From: Anaerolineaceae bacterium
GTDB taxonomy: Bacteria > Chloroflexota > Anaerolineae > Aggregatilineales > Phototrophicaceae
Length of the DNA: 64,000 bases
Assembly (NCBI GenBank): GCA_002702065.1
Contig: NZXX01000013.1
Coordinates: 310,001-374,000, forward strand
Reading direction: 5' to 3'
Shown here: piece by piece, positions 9,383-17,223 of the stretch
Layout: every line of letters begins with the position of its first letter
Numbering within the stretch: position 1 is the stretch's first letter
Made by a program: the position numbers and the translations under genes
Notes under the pieces: generated by a model
Database searches by the model: none
Told to the model about the DNA's origin: nothing
The model's input: only the letters and a program-made list of their open reading frames with translations

Positions 9383-9491
9383 GTGAGGGCCTCGACATTT
9401 CTAAATTGTTATATCTACCCACAGTATAGCGAATCCTCGGATGAATTGCTGATGCAAATTGTAAAATTCATGAAAATTTTTCATCCGTCGG

Positions 9492-9776
9492 TCAACCGTA
9501 GCCATAGCGCACGTCGAAACCGGTAAAATCACCGCTGGCCGACTGCCACTGGACATCGACCTGGGTGACATGGGCGGCGGTTGGCCCATCGTGCAGAAAG
9601 TCCAGAAACTGCTTGAGTGGTGCCGGGTCGCCTTCGGCCACGGTTTCGACCGTGCCTTCCGGCAAATTGCGGACCCAACCGGTCAGGTTCAACTGGCGGG
9701 CGCGCTGTACCGTATAATGCCGGAAGCTGACCCCCTGTACCCGACCATGAACAATGGCGTGCAATCGGTCTGCCAT
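9492..9776 (-). CDS. acyP: acylphosphatase
   Basis: A 94-residue enzyme, normal length for the family. The ATG at 9776 begins MADRLHAIVHGRVQGVSFR; the open frame extends 21 codons further but without homology. The signature GRVQGVSFRHY carries the catalytic Arg, and GWVRNLPEGTVE carries the catalytic Asn. Acylphosphatases hydrolyse carboxyl-phosphate bonds such as 1,3-bisphosphoglycerate or carbamoyl phosphate in the cytoplasm. It is a single-gene unit, divergent from the glycan operon that starts about 260 bp away. Confidence 0.93.
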   Translation of the reverse strand: MADRLHAIVHGRVQGVSFRHYTVQRARQLNLTGWVRNLPEGTVETVAEGDPAPLKQFLDFLHDGPTAAHVTQVDVQWQSASGDFTGFDVRYGYG

Positions 9777-10035
9777 ACGAAAAGCCTCGCAGTGTGATAA
9801 CCATCCGCCGGAGTCTAACACGCGTGACCGAGCAGGCAAATCCGGCAGGCGAGCGTGCCCGCATGACGATCCGTTTCACGGGGCACATTCAGGATAACAC
9901 CGCGCAGCCTGTATTATCTATACGTTGAAATAACCCGTAATGGATGTGTGGCCTGGTGACGAACCGTAGCATATCGGCATCAAGACGAGTACAATGCGGG
10001 GCCGTGTTACAAGCCGCATGACCGAGGGGGGATGT

Positions 10036-10914
10036 GTGTTAGCGGACGGCAAAAAAGTGTCGGTGGTGATTCCGGCCTATCGAGAAGCAGACAGTATCCA
10101 GACCGTACTGGTCAAACTGCGGGAGCTTGACGTCGTGGACGAAATCATCGTCGTGGACGATGGGTCGGACGACGCTACTGCCGAGATGGCGCGTCAGGCA
10201 CCGGCGGATGTGCGTGTGCTGCAACATCCCTACAACATCGGCAATGGCGCAGCCATCAAGACCGGCATCCGCGCCGCGACTGGCGATATTATCATTCTGA
10301 TGGACTCCGACGGGCAGCACCCGCCATCGGAAGTGCCCGGCCTGCTGGAGCATATTGGCCGCTATGACATGGTGGTCGGCGCGCGCGAGATGTCCTCACA
10401 GGCGACGGCCATGCGCCGGGTAGCGAATATGATATTTAATACCTATGCCTCGTACATCGTGGGCAAGCCCGTGCCGGACCTCACATCCGGCTTCCGCGTG
10501 CTGAAAGCGCCCATCGCCCGCAATTTTGTCTATCTGCTGCCCAACGGATTTTCGTACCCGACGACGCTGACAATCGCGTTCTTCCGCGCTGGCTATGCCG
10601 TGAAATATCATACGTTCCGCGCCGAAAAGCGGACGGAAACATCGGAAAGCAAAGTGCGCCCGCTGCGTGATGGCATGCGTTTTCTGCTGACTCTGACGCG
10701 GCTGGCGGTGTTGTTTGTGCCACTCAAGATTTTCCTGCCGGTCAGCATTCTGATGACCACGACCGGTTTTGGCTATGTGGTGTCTCAGCTTGTGCTGGAC
10801 CGCCGGTTCAGCGGTTTTGGCGGGCTGGTGACGACCATCGGCATTTTTATCTTTATGCTGGGGTTGATCTCGGAGCAGATTGCGCTGCTGCGGCTGGTCA
10901 ACAGTGAACGATGA
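10036..10914 (+). CDS. family 2 glycosyltransferase, DPM1/GtrB-like
   Basis: A membrane-linked GT-A transferase of about 292 residues. The GTG at 10036 lies 8 bp after GAGG in GAGGGGGG and gives the usual short N-terminus before KVSVVIPAYRE. In-frame ATGs at 10018 and 9994 have poorer ribosome sites. The nucleotide-sugar site shows VDDGSDD and the metal-binding DSDGQHP; PDLTSGFRVLK is typical of polyprenyl-phosphate mannosyl/glucosyl transferases. Two hydrophobic segments close the C-terminus (LFVPLKIFLPVSILMTT and GGLVTTIGIFIFMLGLI). It probably loads a sugar onto a polyprenyl phosphate at the inner membrane. It is the first gene of a four-gene operon; its end overlaps the next start by 4 bp. 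Confidence 0.85.
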   Translation: MLADGKKVSVVIPAYREADSIQTVLVKLRELDVVDEIIVVDDGSDDATAEMARQAPADVRVLQHPYNIGNGAAIKTGIRAATGDIIILMDSDGQHPPSEVPGLLEHIGRYDMVVGAREMSSQATAMRRVANMIFNTYASYIVGKPVPDLTSGFRVLKAPIARNFVYLLPNGFSYPTTLTIAFFRAGYAVKYHTFRAEKRTETSESKVRPLRDGMRFLLTLTRLAVLFVPLKIFLPVSILMTTTGFGYVVSQLVLDRRFSGFGGLVTTIGIFIFMLGLISEQIALLRLVNSER

Positions 10915-12086
10915 CTGATACTTTCGACATATGTATGGTGCTGCACGACGATGTGCTGCATGACAGCCGCATCTGGCGCGAGGCACGCAGCCTGAACGCC
11001 CAGGGGTGGCGGGTGCTGGTGGTGTGTATCGCACTGGGTACCACGCGCCTGCCCGATGTCCAGCAAATGGATGGCTTTACCATCTGGCGCGTCTCGCCGG
11101 GCCTCTTCCGCAATCGTGAGGTGGTGCGCACGACAGGCAAATTAATCCAGATGGCGCTGGCGCTGCCGGTTGTGTTCCGCTTGATTCGGCGCGCACAGGC
11201 GCGGGTGTATCATGCGCATGATTTTACCGGGCTGGTGATGACGGCGCTGGCGGGCATCTGGCGGCGGCCCGTCGTCTACGATTCGCACGAACTCTTTTTT
11301 GACCGCACCTTTCGCGGGCTGCCGCGCTGGATCGTGAATCTGCTGCTGCTGCTGCGTCCGCTGGAAAAATGGCTGGCGCATCGTTCTGTCGCGTTTATTG
11401 CCACATCCGAGAGCCATGCCGACCGGCTGGTCGAAAACCTGGATATGCCGCGCCCGGTGATTGTACGCAATGCGGTTGATACGCGGCGTCTGGGCGACAA
11501 AGCGGCGGATTACCCGTTTGTTGGCGAAAAACGCGTGATCGCCCACAGCGGCAGTTTGCTCGATGGCCGCCATTTGCCGGAACTGGTCGAGGCGCTGGGG
11601 CACTTGCCGGATGATGTGGCACTGGTGCTGATGGGGCGGGGGCCGCTGGGTGCCCGGCTGACCCAACAGGCCCAGGCACAGGCGGTCGGCGGTCGTTTTG
11701 CGGTGGTGCCGCCTGTTCATCCGGATTGCGTCGCGCCGACACTGGCCCAGGCGGATATGGCGGTCGTGCTGATGACGCCCATCAGTATGAGTTCGCATCT
11801 GTCGCTGCCCAACAAGTTCTTCGAATCGATTGCAGCGGGTCTGCCACTGGTCGTCAGCCGTATCCCGGAGCTGGAGCGCATGGTCGAGCAGTACGATATT
11901 GGCCTCGTCTGCGACCCGACCGACCCGGCGGATATTGCCGACAAGATCGCCACGCTGCTGCACCCGGATAATCTGGCGCGCTACCGGGCCAACGCCGAAA
12001 AAGCCCGGCAGGAACTGACGTGGGCCAATGAAGAGAAAAAACTTCTGGCTGTGTATCAGCAGATATTCGCCCAGATCAAGGACTAA
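10911..12086 (+). CDS. family 4 glycosyltransferase
   Basis: A GT-B fold transferase of 391 residues that begins inside the previous stop (ATGA overlap). The C-terminal half has the conserved EX7E-type motif FFESIAAGLPLVVS with a preceding NKFFE, and a nucleotide-binding region around IAHSGSLLDGR and LVLMGRGPLG. The N-terminal half has DSRIWREARSLNAQGWRV and VYDSHELFFDRTFR, as in enzymes that extend surface glycans. The tight coupling to a polyprenyl-phosphate glycosyltransferase and a sulfotransferase points to a shared surface glycan or glycolipid. Donor and acceptor are not evident. Confidence 0.85.
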   Translation: MTDTFDICMVLHDDVLHDSRIWREARSLNAQGWRVLVVCIALGTTRLPDVQQMDGFTIWRVSPGLFRNREVVRTTGKLIQMALALPVVFRLIRRAQARVYHAHDFTGLVMTALAGIWRRPVVYDSHELFFDRTFRGLPRWIVNLLLLLRPLEKWLAHRSVAFIATSESHADRLVENLDMPRPVIVRNAVDTRRLGDKAADYPFVGEKRVIAHSGSLLDGRHLPELVEALGHLPDDVALVLMGRGPLGARLTQQAQAQAVGGRFAVVPPVHPDCVAPTLAQADMAVVLMTPISMSSHLSLPNKFFESIAAGLPLVVSRIPELERMVEQYDIGLVCDPTDPADIADKIATLLHPDNLARYRANAEKARQELTWANEEKKLLAVYQQIFAQIKD

Positions 12087-12092
12087 GCGACC

Positions 12093-13157
12093 GTGGCGCG
12101 GATCATCTTTGATGTGGGGCACCCGGCGCATGTGCATCTATTTCGGGGCACAGCCCGCGCGATGCAGGCGCAGGGGCATGACATCCTCTTTACCGCCCTC
12201 GACCGCGAGATCATCCTCCACCTGCTGCAACGCTATCAACTGCCATACCGCGTGACGTACCGGCGGCGCAAGGGGCGGTATGCGCTGCTAGCGGAACTGC
12301 TGCTGCGCACGCTCTCTACCTACCGCATTGCCCGGCAGTTCGGCGCCGACCTTTTCTTCAGCTTTGGCAACCCGACGGTGGGTGTCCCGGCCCGGTTGAT
12401 GGGCAAGCCCTACATCGCGCTCACAGATACCGAACACGCGACGGAACAGCACGCGCTGTTCAAACCACTGGCGACCGTCATCGCAACGCCGGATGTGTTT
12501 ACCGTCGATATGGGACCGAAGCAGGTGCGCTATAACGGCTATCATGAACTGGCGTTTCTGCATCCTGACCAGTTCACGCCGGACCCGGCTCGGCTGGCGG
12601 CGGTCGGGCTGAAACCAGGTGATCCGTTTTTTGTGGTGCGGTTTGTCGCTTGGCGGGCCACGCACGATGTGGGCCAGCGTGGTTTTACGCCGGACCAGAA
12701 ACGGGCGCTGCTGGACGAACTCCGACAGCATGGGCGCGTGTTGCTGTCTGTCGAAGGCGATGTCCCGCCAGAATTTGCGCCCTATGTGACTCCGTTCGCA
12801 CCGGAGGACATCCATCATCTGCTGGCCGATGCCACCCTGTACGTGGGGGAGGGGGGCAGCATGGCAGCCGAGGCGGCGGTGCTGGGGGTGCCATCCATCT
12901 ACGTTAATTCGCTGGTCATGGGTTACATCCGTGATTTGCAGGATCATTATGGGCTGCTTCACTGGTATACGGACGGGGCGGCGGCGCTGGAAAAAGTGCG
13001 CGAATTGCTGGCGATGTCGGACCTGAAACCAGACTATGCCGAACGTCGGGCGCGGATGCTGCGTGACAAGATCAACACCACCGCGTGGCTGGTCGCATTG
13101 GGCAACCGTCTGCTGGATAACCCGCAGCGGTCATCTGCTAGCCTGCATGAAGGATAA
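12093..13157 (+). CDS. DUF354-family GT-B-like protein
   Basis: A 354-residue protein starting at a GTG 6 bp after the previous stop. The N-terminus (IIFDVGHPAHVHLFRG) and the central GNPTVGVPARLMGKPYIALTDTEHA are characteristic of DUF354, a family related to UDP-GlcNAc 2-epimerases and GT-B glycosyltransferases and frequent in polysaccharide clusters. A C-terminal GEGGSMAAEAAVLGVPSIYVN segment looks like the nucleotide-binding half. Its biochemical role is undefined; in this operon it is probably a further transferase or sugar-modifying step. No membrane segments. Confidence 0.8.
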   Translation: MARIIFDVGHPAHVHLFRGTARAMQAQGHDILFTALDREIILHLLQRYQLPYRVTYRRRKGRYALLAELLLRTLSTYRIARQFGADLFFSFGNPTVGVPARLMGKPYIALTDTEHATEQHALFKPLATVIATPDVFTVDMGPKQVRYNGYHELAFLHPDQFTPDPARLAAVGLKPGDPFFVVRFVAWRATHDVGQRGFTPDQKRALLDELRQHGRVLLSVEGDVPPEFAPYVTPFAPEDIHHLLADATLYVGEGGSMAAEAAVLGVPSIYVNSLVMGYIRDLQDHYGLLHWYTDGAAALEKVRELLAMSDLKPDYAERRARMLRDKINTTAWLVALGNRLLDNPQRSSASLHEG

Positions 13158-13162
13158 CCACT

Positions 13163-14032
13163 GTGCCATATAATCCGACGCCTCAGGACCTGATCAAAAG
13201 TGCCGCCGAAATTGCCCGGTCACCGGCGAAACTGACAGCCAAACTGCGCGTACTGCGCAAATACAGTCTGTTGGGGCCGCTGATGCCGGATGCGCGGCTG
13301 GGCGGCATTGTCATGTTCCATGCCGGGCGGTCGGGCAGCTCTGTGCTGGCGAGTCTGTTGGATCAGCACCCGCAGGTTTACTGGGGGCAGGAAATCTATC
13401 TGCCACATTTTAAAGCAGTGGGTGTGCGCACGCGGATAGATGTGGACCCGCTGGTATTGCTCAACCGGGCGTCCCGGTGGGTGGGGCGGCGCTACTTCGG
13501 GTTTGAGGTGAAGTTCTGGCACCTGCACCAAACCGGCGTCGCGCTGGATGATTACCTCGATGTGCTGCGGGATTTTGGCGTGCAGCACTTTATCATTCTG
13601 GAACGCAAGAATTTGCTGCGGCGCCTGGTTTCCAGCCAGATCGGCAGCACCCACAAGCGTATGGTGGTGAAAAAATCGGAGGCGACCTCGCTGCTGACGA
13701 TTGAGCTGCCGGTTCAGCATCTGGAGCACCAGACCGGCGAATCGACCTTGATCGAGTATCTGGAACAGCAGCAGGCGAACTTTGAACGGCTGCGCACGCT
13801 GCTTGCGTCGGAACAAGCCCTCGAATTGTCCTCCGCCGAAGACATCTTTCCAAATCCGGTTCGGGGCTATGAGCGGGTGTGTGATTTTGTCGGCCTGAAA
13901 GCTGTGCCCGCGGAAGTGCCGACCCGCCGCGTCAATCCATACCCGCTTCAAGCGATGCTTTCAAACTTTGCCGAGGTCGAAGCCGCCCTGCAAAACACAC
14001 CCTTCGAGTGGATGCTCTACGATACGGATTAG
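13163..14032 (+). CDS. sulfotransferase-like protein
   Basis: A 289-residue protein starting at a GTG 8 bp after AAGGA and 5 bp after the previous gene. The 5'-phosphosulfate-binding loop is visible as FHAGRSGSSVLASLLDQHP (near residues 51-69), the form (x)RSGSS.L found in PAPS-dependent sulfotransferases. ILERKNLLRRLVSSQIG fits the 3'-phosphate-binding box with its conserved Arg and Ser. It would move sulfate from PAPS to a sugar hydroxyl in the cytoplasm. As last gene of the operon with two glycosyltransferases, it suggests a sulfated glycan or glycolipid. Exact acceptor unknown; related Stf0/tyrosyl-type enzymes are an alternative. Confidence 0.75.
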   Translation: MPYNPTPQDLIKSAAEIARSPAKLTAKLRVLRKYSLLGPLMPDARLGGIVMFHAGRSGSSVLASLLDQHPQVYWGQEIYLPHFKAVGVRTRIDVDPLVLLNRASRWVGRRYFGFEVKFWHLHQTGVALDDYLDVLRDFGVQHFIILERKNLLRRLVSSQIGSTHKRMVVKKSEATSLLTIELPVQHLEHQTGESTLIEYLEQQQANFERLRTLLASEQALELSSAEDIFPNPVRGYERVCDFVGLKAVPAEVPTRRVNPYPLQAMLSNFAEVEAALQNTPFEWMLYDTD

Positions 14033-14048
14033 CCCTATCACACCCCAA

Positions 14049-14075
14049 AGCGCACCTCTCGGTCAAAGGTGCGCT
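14049..14075. terminator. hairpin between convergent genes
   Basis: Perfect 9-bp stem AGCGCACCT / AGGTGCGCT with a 9-nt loop in the 63-bp gap between the convergent sulfotransferase and RibD-like genes. The - strand side is followed by TTTGGGG, a weak T-run, so termination is plausible but not certain. Confidence 0.5.
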
Positions 14076-14095
14076 CTGTCAATGGTGTACCCTTA

Positions 14096-14710
14096 TCAGT
14101 AGATGACGCGATACTTCAGATGGGTGACGCCGATGCCTTCGACGACGGCGAGCTGTTCCAGTTCAAATGGCGCGCTGCCGAGGTGATCAAACAGGCGCAC
14201 ACCCGCGCCGAGCAGGGTCGGTGACACGTTGAGGATCAGCTCATCCAGCAGCCCGGCACTGAGGCACTGCTGCGCGATATTGGCGCTGGTGATGGACACC
14301 GCCTTGCCATCGGCAACCTGTTTTGCCTGCCGAACCGCACTCTCGATACCATCCGTGACAAACGTGAATGGGGAGTCATCATTGACCCATTCCGGCGGCA
14401 CCGTGTGTGTGACGACGAAGCACCGGCCCCCACCGGGTGGATAGCCGCCCCAGCCATGTGCAATGTCGAACGTCCGGCGCCCGACCACCATCACACCCAG
14501 GTTGGCCCACTCGGCCTGCATAAAATCGGCGCTGGCCTGCGATACCTTAAAAGCCATGTCCGTGCCCGGCAGCGGCATGTCCACGTCACCTGCCTGATAC
14601 CACTCGAACAGGCGCATCCCACCATCGCCCATGCCATTTTCCGGGTTATCGTTCGGCCCGGCGACATACCCATCCAGCGAGATTGAATTTTCAAAAACAG
14701 TCTTGCTCAT
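14096..14710 (-). CDS. dihydrofolate reductase family (RibD C-terminal-like) protein
   Basis: A 204-residue protein. The start at 14710 gives MSKTVFENSISLDGYVAGPND, the classic N-terminus of the RibD C-terminal/YyaP-like family, with ISLDGYVAG binding NADPH. MVVGRRTFD and the C-terminal SPTLLGAGVRLFDHL are also typical. The frame stays open for 54 codons upstream, but that part is without recognisable sequence. These proteins are NADPH-dependent reductases of mostly unknown substrate, often beside ArsR/AHSA1 pairs as here (same strand, 299 bp downstream). The 299-bp gap before it holds no gene I can support. Confidence 0.85.
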   Translation of the reverse strand: MSKTVFENSISLDGYVAGPNDNPENGMGDGGMRLFEWYQAGDVDMPLPGTDMAFKVSQASADFMQAEWANLGVMVVGRRTFDIAHGWGGYPPGGGRCFVVTHTVPPEWVNDDSPFTFVTDGIESAVRQAKQVADGKAVSITSANIAQQCLSAGLLDELILNVSPTLLGAGVRLFDHLGSAPFELEQLAVVEGIGVTHLKYRVIY

Positions 14711-15009
14711 GTGTGGCTTTTCCCCTTTATATCTTGACCTGTAGCCGATTTTTGAAGGTTGTTCGGGGCCAACATCGTTCATGTTATCTGTTGGCGGCCC
14801 GGCGCATTGATGCTCGGTTGATGGCTGTAGACGGCTGGCTCCTCCATCGTTGGGGCAGGGCGGTGCTATCAAACCATGCCGAATAGAACGGAAATGCGCT
14901 TGAACATTCCACGCTCCTAAAATGCTATGACATTGTGAATGGAACTATGCGGTTGTAAGGTGAGGATGATGGGCGGCGATGCGGTGCCGCCCTGCGTGCC
15001 AGAGGACGA

Positions 15010-15483
15010 TTATTGCAGGCTTTTCAGCAGGTCATCCAGTTGATCCCAGCTTTCGGTGGCGCCGCCTTCCATACCGGATGCGATCATGCCGTCGCGGTCC
15101 TCGACAGACTGGAAAACGGAGGTGTCGATCAGCCGGGTTTTGCCGTTTTCCTCAACGAAGTCGATGGTTTCCAGCAGTATATGGCCAGGCATCCCCTCAA
15201 ACTCGAAGGTGTAGACCAGGCGTTCCGGCGGTGTCACCTGATGATAGACGCCGAAGAAACCGTATTCACTGCCGTCGGCTTCACGCTGGACATAACGCCA
15301 GATTCCGCCCGGCTTGACCTCCATTTTGTCGACAATGGTGGTCGAGCTTGCCTGGCCCCACCAGCGGGCGACCAGCTCTGGGTCGGTGCAGGCTTTGAAC
15401 ACCAGTTCGCGCGGCGCGTTGAATTCCCGCGACATCCGAATATCGAGTGTACCCGGTTCCGCGACAAGATTCAGCTTACTCAT
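15010..15483 (-). CDS. AHSA1/SRPBCC-domain protein
   Basis: A 157-residue START-like protein. FNAPRELVFKACTDPELVARWWG is the hallmark opening of the AHSA1 (activator of Hsp90 ATPase homologue) family, and the C-terminal helix GGATESWDQLDDLL closes the ligand cavity. Bacterial members bind small hydrophobic ligands; the true function is seldom known. It overlaps the ArsR gene by 8 bp, so the two are translationally coupled. This ArsR-AHSA1 pairing is widespread and suggests the pair responds to and binds the same unknown compound. Confidence 0.88.
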   Translation of the reverse strand: MSKLNLVAEPGTLDIRMSREFNAPRELVFKACTDPELVARWWGQASSTTIVDKMEVKPGGIWRYVQREADGSEYGFFGVYHQVTPPERLVYTFEFEGMPGHILLETIDFVEENGKTRLIDTSVFQSVEDRDGMIASGMEGGATESWDQLDDLLKSLQ

Positions 15484-15796
15484 CCTGATCCTCTTTCAAC
15501 TCATCCAACAGGTTTTCCAGACGATTGAACCGATCTTCCATCATGCGGCGATAGGGCAGCAGCCAGGCTTCCAGCTCGGCCAGCGGTTCCGGGCGCAGCT
15601 CGTACCAGCGGCGCTGAGCATCCTGACGGACACTCACCAGACCGGCTTCCCGCAGGACACGCAGTTGCTTGGAGACACCGGGCTGACTGATTTCCAGCAA
15701 ATCCACCAGTTCGCCCACCAGGCGGGGCCGGTCGCGGAGCAGGTCGAGTATCTGTCTGCGCGTCGGGTCTGCCAACGCATCGAAGATCGTGTTCAT
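15476..15796 (-). CDS. ArsR-family transcriptional regulator
   Basis: A 106-residue winged-helix regulator: FDALADPTRRQILDLLRDRPRLVGELVDLLEISQPGVSKQLRVLREAGLV covers helices 1-4 with the recognition helix near SQPGVSKQLRVL. The metal box ELCVCDL of metal-sensing ArsR proteins is replaced by LVGELVDLL without Cys, so this is probably a non-metal member. It is the first gene of a two-gene unit with AHSA1. The upstream region carries a near-consensus promoter and two copies of a perfect palindrome, which strongly suggests autoregulation. Confidence 0.92.
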   Translation of the reverse strand: MNTIFDALADPTRRQILDLLRDRPRLVGELVDLLEISQPGVSKQLRVLREAGLVSVRQDAQRRWYELRPEPLAELEAWLLPYRRMMEDRFNRLENLLDELKEDQDE

Positions 15797-15802
15797 CGTT
15801 TT

Positions 15803-15832
15803 AATATACCATATAGGTTATATAACTGTCAA
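15803..15832 (-). promoter_or_regulatory. sigma70-like promoter of the ArsR-AHSA1 unit
   Basis: Read on the - strand: TTGACA (15832-15827), an 18-bp spacer, then TATATT (15808-15803). The expected transcription start falls at or within a base or two of the ArsR start codon (15796), so the mRNA would be leaderless or nearly so. No Shine-Dalgarno sequence lies before that ATG, in agreement. Confidence 0.7.
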
Positions 15833-15842
15833 GTTATATAAC
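15817..15842. promoter_or_regulatory. tandem palindromic operator of ArsR
   Basis: Two exact copies of the self-complementary 10-mer GTTATATAAC (15817-15826 and 15833-15842), with centres 16 bp apart. They flank the TTGACA -35 box, so bound regulator would block polymerase. The ArsR gene 20 bp away is the obvious candidate for binding here. Confidence 0.7.
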
Positions 15843-15905
15843 AAAAAAGTTATGCGGATAAAGATGTGGCTTGATTATAGCGGAACAGCTTTCAGTCGAC
15901 AGTCA

Positions 15906-15934
15906 GTAGGGGCGATTCGTGAAGCGCCCTGTAC
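15906..15934. repeat. GTAGGGG-family intergenic hairpin (degenerate)
   Basis: GTAGGGGCG and CGCCCTGTAC flank a 10-nt loop, a slightly damaged copy of the family. It is preceded directly by TCGACAGTCAGT, a piece of another recurring intergenic sequence (AGTCGACAGT type, fullest at 34283-34404). Confidence 0.55.
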
Positions 15935-15953
15935 CAGTGTAGCTCCGCTGCAA

Positions 15954-15979
15954 ACAAAAAGACCCCGTCGCGCAGGGTC
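15954..15979 (-). terminator. Rho-independent terminator of the PHAX-domain gene
   Basis: On the - strand a GACCC / GGGTC stem with a 9-nt GC-rich loop is followed by TTTTTG. It lies about 40 bp beyond the stop codon of the gene ending at 16020. Confidence 0.7.
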
Positions 15980-16019
15980 GGTTCAGGTGCGTATCAAGAG
16001 CAGGGCAGGGGCAGCCGCG

Positions 16020-17042
16020 TCAGGCGTACTGGGCCTGAAGGGTCGAGATTTCTTCCTCGACGTTTTTGAGCAGCTTCTGCGTCATTTCCAGCCCGAACTG
16101 CTGGCCGCTGGGTTTGGCCTCGATGGTGGCGATCTTCTGCCGGTACAGCTCGGCGGCGGCGTGCAGTTCACGCAGCTTACGGGCAATATTTTCCGGCGCT
16201 GATTCCGGAATGGATGGTTTCACTGCCGGGGGACTATTTTTTTTTGCGGCTTTCGGCGGTGTGTTGACCTTGCCGGATTTGACCGCTTTGGTGTTCGCTT
16301 TTGGTGCGGGCTTGTCATCGGTGCTGGCGGTGCCGTTGTCGCCGTCGCGTCGGGCCGCTTCGGTGAACTTGGTGGTGGCGCGGGTGGCATACACCGCTAT
16401 GCCGGGCAGCTCGGCGTCATAGGCACACATGCCTTCGACGATCATCACGTCGCCGGGGTCTTCCTGAAGGGCGCTCTCGACGCGCTTCCACTGCTTGGCG
16501 GCGATATAAACCGTGTAGACGGTCGGAGTTTCTGGCAGGGCGGGCACACCGCGTGGAAAGGTCGGCGCACCGGCGCTGTGGCTCATGGTGGTGATGACGA
16601 GGTCTTTGCGTATTTCAATTTTACCGGGACGGCCAATCAGTGTGATCTTCACAGTGCTGGCTTCTCCTTGCTCGTCCAGCAGCGGACGTAAAATGTTCAG
16701 GCGATCTGCCCAGTGGAACTCCGGTTCGCCCGCGGCAAATGAACTGGCCTGCTGGCGATTGCGGATCATGCGTGGCGGAAAGATAATCTGGCGGATTTCG
16801 TCCGACATGCGGCCCCGTGCCAGGTAAAAGAAGACGCCGCCCTTGGTGCGCAGCCGATCCGCCGCAGCGGTGAGCATCCCGCCGAGGGCCATGACTTCTT
16901 CGGTGTCCTTCAGGACTTCCTGGGCAAATGCCACGCCGCAGCGTTCCACCACTTCCCGCACCAGCTTGCGCGGGCCATGCTGCTTTTCACCCAGTTGATC
17001 GGCGATTTTGGCAGCAATCTGCCTGACATCCTCGTTCGACAA
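16020..17042 (-). CDS. PHAX RNA-binding-domain protein
   Basis: A 340-residue protein that starts at TTG (17042) after a GGAAAG stretch; no ATG fits. Residues about 1-95 match the PHAX RNA-binding domain: a helical segment with VVERCGVAFAQEVLKDT, then ALGGMLT and the diagnostic RTKGGVFFYLARG. The domain is named after the eukaryotic adaptor of snRNA export but occurs as a small family in bacteria, where its role is unknown. Residues about 125-230 look like a beta-rich OB/SSB-like fold (VKITLIGRPGKIEI ... VMIVEGMCAYD). A Lys/Ala/Pro-rich linker and a C-terminal coiled coil follow. RNA or nucleic-acid binding is likely. It stands alone with its own terminator. Confidence 0.75.
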   Translation of the reverse strand: MSNEDVRQIAAKIADQLGEKQHGPRKLVREVVERCGVAFAQEVLKDTEEVMALGGMLTAAADRLRTKGGVFFYLARGRMSDEIRQIIFPPRMIRNRQQASSFAAGEPEFHWADRLNILRPLLDEQGEASTVKITLIGRPGKIEIRKDLVITTMSHSAGAPTFPRGVPALPETPTVYTVYIAAKQWKRVESALQEDPGDVMIVEGMCAYDAELPGIAVYATRATTKFTEAARRDGDNGTASTDDKPAPKANTKAVKSGKVNTPPKAAKKNSPPAVKPSIPESAPENIARKLRELHAAAELYRQKIATIEAKPSGQQFGLEMTQKLLKNVEEEISTLQAQYA

Positions 17043-17184
17043 GAGTTCTTTCCACCTCTTTCCTATGTGCCTTAAGATACCACACTTGCAGGCAAACGGA
17101 TAGTTGGCAGTCCGCAGTCGTCGGTCTATAGTCCTTTAGGCAACGCCATGAGCAACAGTCACATTGCACCTGCCGTATATCCCG

Positions 17185-17203
17185 TATTTTTCTGCTCTCG
17201 GAG
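17185..17203. repeat. upstream copy of repeat bracketing the WD40 gene
   Basis: A 19-mer beginning ATTTTTCTGCTC; it matches 18405-18423 at 18 of 19 positions, in the same orientation. Weaker similarity extends about 35 bp further upstream in both copies (AGCA.CAGTCA ... CC.G). It lies just before the ribosome site of the WD40 gene. Confidence 0.6.
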
Positions 17204-17223
17204 TGCGAGGAGAATTGTGGCAA

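Noticed and set aside
14711..14872. in-frame 54-codon extension of the RibD-like protein
   Set aside because: The extension has no homology, and the family begins at the MSKTVFENSISLDG start used here.
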